Positions 6,406 through 9,876 of a stretch of DNA of 9,876 bases are shown one piece after another (the first letter of the stretch is position 1; every line of letters starts with the position of its first letter). This stretch comes from Dehalococcoidia bacterium (GTDB lineage: Bacteria; Chloroflexota; Dehalococcoidia; UBA1151; UBA1328), in assembly GCA_030745955.1 (NCBI GenBank), contig JASLNQ010000058.1:1-9876 (forward strand), written 5' to 3'. The notes below the pieces were generated by a model. The model did no database searches. It had not been told where the DNA came from and saw only the letters and a list, made by a program, of their open reading frames with translations. A program made the position numbers and the translations under genes.

Positions 6406-7356
6406 GTGCGGAAGTATTTAGTCCAGAGATTTTTTTTCGGCATCCTGTCGCTGATCGCGGCAACGCTGATCGTGTTCGTGCTTTCACGGGCCCAGGGCGA
6501 CCCGCTACTCCTTTATGCCAAGCCCGGCGGCTATGGCGTTTCACCCGAGCAGGTCGCAGCCCTGGAAGCAAAACTGGCCCTCGACAAGCCCCTGATCGTT
6601 CAGTATTTGATCTGGCTGGGACGAACCGTTCGTGGCGACCTCGGCCAGACGCTGCTGGCCGAGCAGGATGTGGGCCATTACATCATGCAGAGGCTTGGCG
6701 CGACGATGCAGTTGGGACTTATCGCCTGGGTACTCGCGACCCTGATTGGAGTTCCACTCGGCGTGCTTTCGGCGGTGAAACGCGGCACATTATGGGATTA
6801 CATTGGGCGCGCGTTCGCCCTGCTGGGACAGGCTACACCGGTCTTTTTCCTGGGAATCCTTGGCATATTGTTATTCGCTGTCACGTGGGGCTGGTTGCCC
6901 GCGGGATCCAGACCGGTCCACGATCCGTTCTGGCCGTCCCAGGCCAAGGCCCTGGTAATGCCGGCAATAGCGCTCGGGTGGGGTCCGGCGGCTGCTTATT
7001 TGCGCCTTTCCCGCTCGGCGATGCTGGAAGTGCTGGATTCGGAATACGTGATGTTGGCGAGGGCTAAAGGCGTATCCAGCAATCTAGTGATCTGGCGTCA
7101 CGCGTTTCGAAATGCATTGATCCCGCCAATCACCGTTTCGGCGCTGATTCTTGTCGGATTCCTTGAAGGGTCCGTGGTCGTGGAGTCGGTATTTGCATGG
7201 CCCGGCATCGGTCGCGTGGCGGTCGAGTCTATTCACAACAACGACTTCCCACTGCTGACGGGCGTAATCATGATGTTTGCAGTGCTGTATGTGGTTGGCA
7301 GCTTTATCGCTGACATCGCTTACACAATTGTTGATCCAAGAATCAGGTATGACTGA
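6406..7356 (+). CDS. ABC importer permease, DppB/OppB type
   Basis: This 316-residue inner-membrane permease of the binding-protein-dependent transport family has the DppB N-terminus: one helix (about 9-27) ending in SRAQGDP, then an external loop (about 30-100), then five further helices (about 102-124, 137-159, 181-200, 240-260 and 284-306). The cytoplasmic EAA loop that docks the ATPase is at about 214-240 (YVMLARAKGVSSNLVIWRHA, conserved Gly222), followed by VESVFAWPGIGR and the C-terminal DPRIRYD. The GTG at 6406 is fixed as start because an in-frame TAG lies two codons before it and the family N-terminus begins exactly there; the ribosome binding site (GAG) is weak. A run of eight T bases (6430-6437) encodes part of FFF in the first helix. 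It forms a heterodimeric channel with the next gene, which starts two bases after its stop, so translation is probably coupled. Confidence 0.95.
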   Translation: MRKYLVQRFFFGILSLIAATLIVFVLSRAQGDPLLLYAKPGGYGVSPEQVAALEAKLALDKPLIVQYLIWLGRTVRGDLGQTLLAEQDVGHYIMQRLGATMQLGLIAWVLATLIGVPLGVLSAVKRGTLWDYIGRAFALLGQATPVFFLGILGILLFAVTWGWLPAGSRPVHDPFWPSQAKALVMPAIALGWGPAAAYLRLSRSAMLEVLDSEYVMLARAKGVSSNLVIWRHAFRNALIPPITVSALILVGFLEGSVVVESVFAWPGIGRVAVESIHNNDFPLLTGVIMMFAVLYVVGSFIADIAYTIVDPRIRYD

Positions 7357-7358
7357 CG

Positions 7359-8312
7359 ATGGCCCAAGAAACTACACAACCTGATCTCGTCGATGCGTCC
7401 GAAGTCATTTCAACAGATATGCGGCGGCTACAGGAACAGACTTTCGGCCAAAAGGTCTGGTACGTGCTTCGCCGGTGGCCGGTGGTGCCCCTGGTGATCC
7501 TGTTCATAATGGCGTTTGTTGCCATTTTCGCCCCGTTGATTTCACCGGCCGAGCCGCGTGCAATTAATCTCCGTGGCCGGGCGGCCCCACCGTTCTGGGA
7601 CAAGGCGTGGTACGCCGAAAACCCAAAGAACGAACAGTTCTACATTCTGGGCGCCGACCACGTTGGCCGTGATGTCTTGACCCGGATGCTGCATGGTGCC
7701 CGTATTTCACTGATGGTGGCGGTCATCTCGCTCACGACCGGTGTTGTAATCGGTTCTGCAGTGGGACTGTATGCCGGGTACTACGGCGGATTTGCTGATG
7801 AGCTGGCGATGCGCACGGTCGATGTATGGAACGCGTTACCGTTCTTGTTAGTAGCTATACTCGCGGCTGTAACGTTTGGACAGAGTGTGATGCTCATCAT
7901 GGTGCTGCTCGCGCTTGTCTCGTGGGTGGCAGGTGTCAGAAACGTCAGGGCCGAAGTCTTGACGTTAAAGACGCTCGATTACGTAGCCCTGGCAAAAATT
8001 GCCGGTGCCTCGGACTTCCGGATCATCCTGCGCCACATCCTGCCGGGTGTCATTAACACGATCGTCGTTCTCGCGACGCTCCGGGTCGGTGGGCTGATCC
8101 TGGCAGAGGCTTCACTCAGCTTCCTCGGTGCGGGCATACCGGTCTCGACCCCAACCTGGGGCAACATGATTTCGGAAGGCCGGGAATGGCTCAGCACGGC
8201 CTGGTGGATCGCAGTATTCCCGGGTATCGCAATCTTACTCGTCGTGATGAGTATGAATTTTGTCGGCGACTGGCTCCGCGACCGGTGGGACCCACGGTTG
8301 AGCCAACTCTAG
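7359..8312 (+). CDS. ABC importer permease, DppC/OppC type
   Basis: This 317-residue protein starts two bases after the stop of the DppB-type gene. A cytoplasmic N-terminal stretch (1-40) leads to a first helix (about 42-63) and an external segment, the OppC_N arrangement. The family hallmark LGADHVGRDVLTRMLHGARIS follows at about 98-117 (with one residue fewer quoted here than the full motif). Then come the membrane domain and the EAA loop at about 208-229 (YVALAKIAGASDFRIILRHI, Gly217). Late blocks AEASLSFLGAG, TPTWGNMI, and GDWLRDRWDPR at the C-terminus are typical of DppC. It pairs with the preceding permease. There is no ATPase gene after it: a strong terminator begins 19 bases past the stop, so ATPase subunits must be encoded elsewhere. 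Length and motif order look intact. Confidence 0.95.
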   Translation: MAQETTQPDLVDASEVISTDMRRLQEQTFGQKVWYVLRRWPVVPLVILFIMAFVAIFAPLISPAEPRAINLRGRAAPPFWDKAWYAENPKNEQFYILGADHVGRDVLTRMLHGARISLMVAVISLTTGVVIGSAVGLYAGYYGGFADELAMRTVDVWNALPFLLVAILAAVTFGQSVMLIMVLLALVSWVAGVRNVRAEVLTLKTLDYVALAKIAGASDFRIILRHILPGVINTIVVLATLRVGGLILAEASLSFLGAGIPVSTPTWGNMISEGREWLSTAWWIAVFPGIAILLVVMSMNFVGDWLRDRWDPRLSQL

Positions 8313-8330
8313 CTATCAAAGCTCTTACGT

Positions 8331-8365
8331 AAGAAGGCCGGGTTTCCACCCGGCCTTCTTTATTT
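8331..8365. terminator. strong terminator between convergent operon and RraA-like gene
   Basis: A perfect 13-bp GC-rich stem (8331-8343 with 8348-8360, core AGAAGGCCGGGT) closes on the loop TTCC and is followed on the plus strand by TATTT, with TTCTTTATTT spanning the end of the stem. This is a classic Rho-independent terminator for the importer operon. Read leftward it follows the RraA-like stop at 8389 by about 28 bases and ends in TTCTT, so it may also serve that gene. Confidence 0.9.
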
Positions 8366-8388
8366 ACAGCTATGGAGGTGAGTAGCGA

Positions 8389-9105
8389 TCAGTAGCTCTG
8401 CTGTGCGCCCTTCTTTATCGACTCGTCCCACGCTGCTGCGAGTTTCTCGCCCGTTACGCCGGGTGTTTGGGCCGTTCCGATCACGATGGCTTCCAGATTG
8501 GCGAGGGATTCAGCGGCGGCAGGCAGCCGTTCGGCGGCGTCGATGGGGATCTGGATAACGCCGTGGAGATCGGCGGCGATCAGGTCGCTCGGCTGGATGT
8601 ATACGCCGCCGACGTCGACTGGGACGTTGTACGCAACGGCGTGAACGTAGCCGTGGGAGACCAGGACTTCCTTGGCCCAGAACGGGAAGCCCATCTCTTC
8701 GGCTTCCTTTAAGTCGCGGACCCCGCCATCGGTGACCGCACCGACGCAGCCCAGCCCGAGTGCTATGTTGCCCTGGACCTCACCCCAGTACGAGCCGACT
8801 GTTTCGGGGTAATCGAGATCGTGCAGTACGACCATGCGCGGGGTTGGAATCTCCTCGATGGCGTTGTAGTAGTCGATTCGCTCCAGAGCGCTCGGCGACT
8901 TATGGCGTGCGGAGATCACCCCGGTCACGGCGTATCCGACGACCGTATCGATAACCGGGCTGATGGACCGCACCTCCGGGCGCATAAAACCCTCGGTACG
9001 GGGTTGTATGTCCATCACCTCGAGCGCGTTGGCGATGGTCGGGGTGTCAATTTTCCTGAGTTGGGCCAACAGCTCTTCAGACAACGGGCCAGTCGTGTTA
9101 CCCAT
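8389..9105 (-). CDS. RraA / 4-hydroxy-4-methyl-2-oxoglutarate aldolase family protein
   Basis: The 238 residues from the ATG at 9105 match the RraA-like fold family. The family N-terminus LRKIDTPTIANALEVM is at about 16-31. The substrate-pocket segment GSYWGEVQGNIALGLGCVGA is at about 104-123, with the metal/substrate motif TDGGVRD at 125-131 (Arg130, Asp131). The closing block PSDLIAADLHGVIQIP is at about 172-187. Family members include divalent-metal HMG/CHA aldolases and oxaloacetate decarboxylases, as well as the RNase E regulator RraA; the conserved Gly-Arg-Asp region favours an enzyme, but the substrate is unknown. The frame continues 44 codons upstream; those residues are His/Arg/Ser-rich and outside the family, so the inner ATG is chosen, with AAAGGA about 12 bases before it. 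Old annotations often call such proteins demethylmenaquinone methyltransferase, which is not supported. The gene is convergent with the importer operon and has no obvious partner. Confidence 0.9.
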   Translation of the reverse strand: MGNTTGPLSEELLAQLRKIDTPTIANALEVMDIQPRTEGFMRPEVRSISPVIDTVVGYAVTGVISARHKSPSALERIDYYNAIEEIPTPRMVVLHDLDYPETVGSYWGEVQGNIALGLGCVGAVTDGGVRDLKEAEEMGFPFWAKEVLVSHGYVHAVAYNVPVDVGGVYIQPSDLIAADLHGVIQIPIDAAERLPAAAESLANLEAIVIGTAQTPGVTGEKLAAAWDESIKKGAQQSY

Positions 9106-9237
9106 AGTTGTTCGGCGTCCTTTCACATACGGGGTTTTTAGCAGGACCTGGGATCGGTGGTTTGTCCGGGATGCATGGTACCCCCGCGAGCCCTGAGAAA
9201 CCGTCCTGCCCGGGTGGTGTGATTGTGAAAACCGCAA

Positions 9238-9280
9238 TGCAAACCGGGGGCCAGTCGGTGTGACTGGCCCCCGGTTTGCA
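9238..9280 (-). terminator. perfect 19-bp terminator hairpin of the small basic gene
   Basis: TGCAAACCGGGGGCCAGTC (9238-9256) and its exact complement (9262-9280) close on a 5-base loop. Read on the minus strand the stem starts 13 bases past the stop at 9294 and is followed by TTGCGGTTTT, a moderate T-tract. On the plus strand no T-tract follows, so the orientation points to a leftward transcript and insulates the RraA-like gene downstream. Confidence 0.85.
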
Positions 9281-9293
9281 ATTCAAAAACTGT

Positions 9294-9524
9294 CTAGAAG
9301 ACGGGAGTGTTCCAGTCGATGCGCCGTCGCCTGACTGTCCGCTTAGCCGCCTCGTCGCGGTTTCGTTGAATCCGCTGGGCGTTCTGCAATATTTGAAGAT
9401 CTTTTCGGTGGTTCGACCGTGCCCTGTCGCGCTCTATTTCGTCTGTCGCGTAGTTCACGTCGTTCATGGACCGAAAGTAGTTGACCCGAGCACGTTCAAC
9501 TGTGATTGGTTTGTAGTACAGCAT
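9294..9524 (-). CDS. small arginine-rich hypothetical protein
   Basis: This encodes 76 residues, 15 of them Arg and 3 Lys against about 10 acidic, so strongly basic. It has a central, probably helical charged stretch (about 22-58), a basic cluster KRTVRRRR (about 61-68) and the end IDWNTPVF. There is no cysteine, signal peptide, membrane segment or recognised domain. Support for a real gene: GGAAG seven bases before the ATG at 9524, ordinary codon use, and a perfect terminator hairpin beginning 13 bases after the stop. An overlapping plus-strand frame (9276-9548) starts inside that hairpin and is rejected. Binding to nucleic acid or ribosome is conceivable from its charge only; function is unknown. 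Confidence 0.55.
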   Translation of the reverse strand: MLYYKPITVERARVNYFRSMNDVNYATDEIERDRARSNHRKDLQILQNAQRIQRNRDEAAKRTVRRRRIDWNTPVF

Positions 9525-9876
9525 TACTGGTCTTCCGCCGATCGCTGAGTCTGAGGACCGATGTCTATTAATAAATCGTCCTCCCGCCCGTTGTGCTAGC
9601 GATACGTACCGGCCCGATGATCGGTCACGTAATACCGAAAGAGCCAGTGCGTAGTTCCCCTAAGCGCGCCTGAGTACCGCACACCCATGAATTTGCGCCG
9701 ATTGGCGCATTCGGGCCGGGGCCTCTCGTAACGCAGCCGATTCCACCGACGCTGTGCACGCCTTATTCATGCAAATTCCTTACAGATCATTATGTTCTTG
9801 ACACCGCAAGGGTCTAGAATCCCCACGTCTCGGGCACATGTGATTCGTGGCTCAACCGATTGCGGGCCGGGGCAGA
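9525..9876. other. 352 bases without a recognisable gene
   Basis: No convincing coding frame, tRNA or rRNA. On the minus strand TATTAAT near 9565-9575 could be part of a -10 region for the small basic gene, without a good -35. An 8-bp inverted repeat GAATTTGC (9689-9696) / GCAAATTC (9771-9778) encloses a small hairpin TGCGCC-GATT-GGCGCA (9694-9709). CGGGCCGGGGC occurs twice (9712-9722 and 9863-9873). A frame starting GTG at 9847 (VAQPIAGRGR) runs off the right edge and could be the start of another gene, but ten codons are too few to judge. Confidence 0.5.

Noticed and set aside
9276..9548. Plus-strand open frame of 90 residues
   Set aside because: It starts inside a perfect terminator hairpin and opposes the better supported minus-strand gene at 9294-9524.
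9798..9820. TTGACA followed by TAGAAT, resembling a strong promoter facing the right edge
   Set aside because: The spacer is only 11 bases, too short for a sigma70-type promoter, and no other good -35 or -10 partner sits at 16-18 bases.
9798..9825. GGGTCTAGAATCCC, which looks like a tRNA T-arm
   Set aside because: The loop does not match the TTCRA consensus and no acceptor, D or anticodon stems can be placed around it on either strand.

Overview
The window looks like chromosomal DNA from a moderately GC-rich, free-living bacterium. The best taxonomic hint is the substrate-binding lipoprotein at 4284-6269. Straight after its lipid anchor it carries repeated 'VTREVEV' acidic/valine segments and a Thr/Pro-rich linker, a style common in substrate-binding proteins of Chloroflexota (for example SAR202/Dehalococcoidia-like lineages). 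This is an inference from protein style; there is no rRNA or marker gene to confirm it. I see no tRNA, rRNA, CRISPR array, insertion sequence, integrase or prophage gene.

Layout: (1) 1-1019, minus: the N-terminal two thirds of an ABC-F translation-factor ATPase, cut by the window edge. (2) 1207-3662, minus: a long, almost entirely coiled-coil lipoprotein of unknown function, interrupted near 2694-2781 by an apparent single-base frameshift so that it reads as two genes. Its N-terminal part contains a duplicated unit of about 75 residues. (3) 3663-4283: a 621-base divergent intergenic region with a candidate sigma70-type promoter facing right. (4) 4284-8312, plus: a three-gene peptide/nickel-family ABC importer operon (solute-binding lipoprotein, DppB-type permease, DppC-type permease) without ATPase genes. 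Nested hairpins separate the binding protein from the permeases and a strong terminator closes the operon. (5) 8389-9105, minus: a RraA/HMG-aldolase-family protein, convergent with the operon and sharing its terminator region. (6) 9294-9524, minus: a small, very arginine-rich hypothetical protein, supported by a Shine-Dalgarno-like sequence and a perfect 19-bp terminator hairpin just after its stop. (7) 9525-9876: no recognisable gene.

How the genes work together: the solute-binding protein would capture a substrate outside the membrane and pass it to the heterodimeric permease. Two cytoplasmic ATPase subunits (DppD/DppF type) must come from elsewhere in the genome. The substrate cannot be named from sequence alone. 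The ABC-F protein acts on ribosomes and is unrelated to transport despite its ATPase fold. The RraA-like enzyme could process a small oxo- or hydroxy-acid, but no pathway partner is present.

I do not see a convincing new defence, mobile or biosynthetic system. The items most worth a second look are the broken, internally repeated coiled-coil lipoprotein, the mutually exclusive hairpins between 6292 and 6350, and the small basic gene at 9294-9524.
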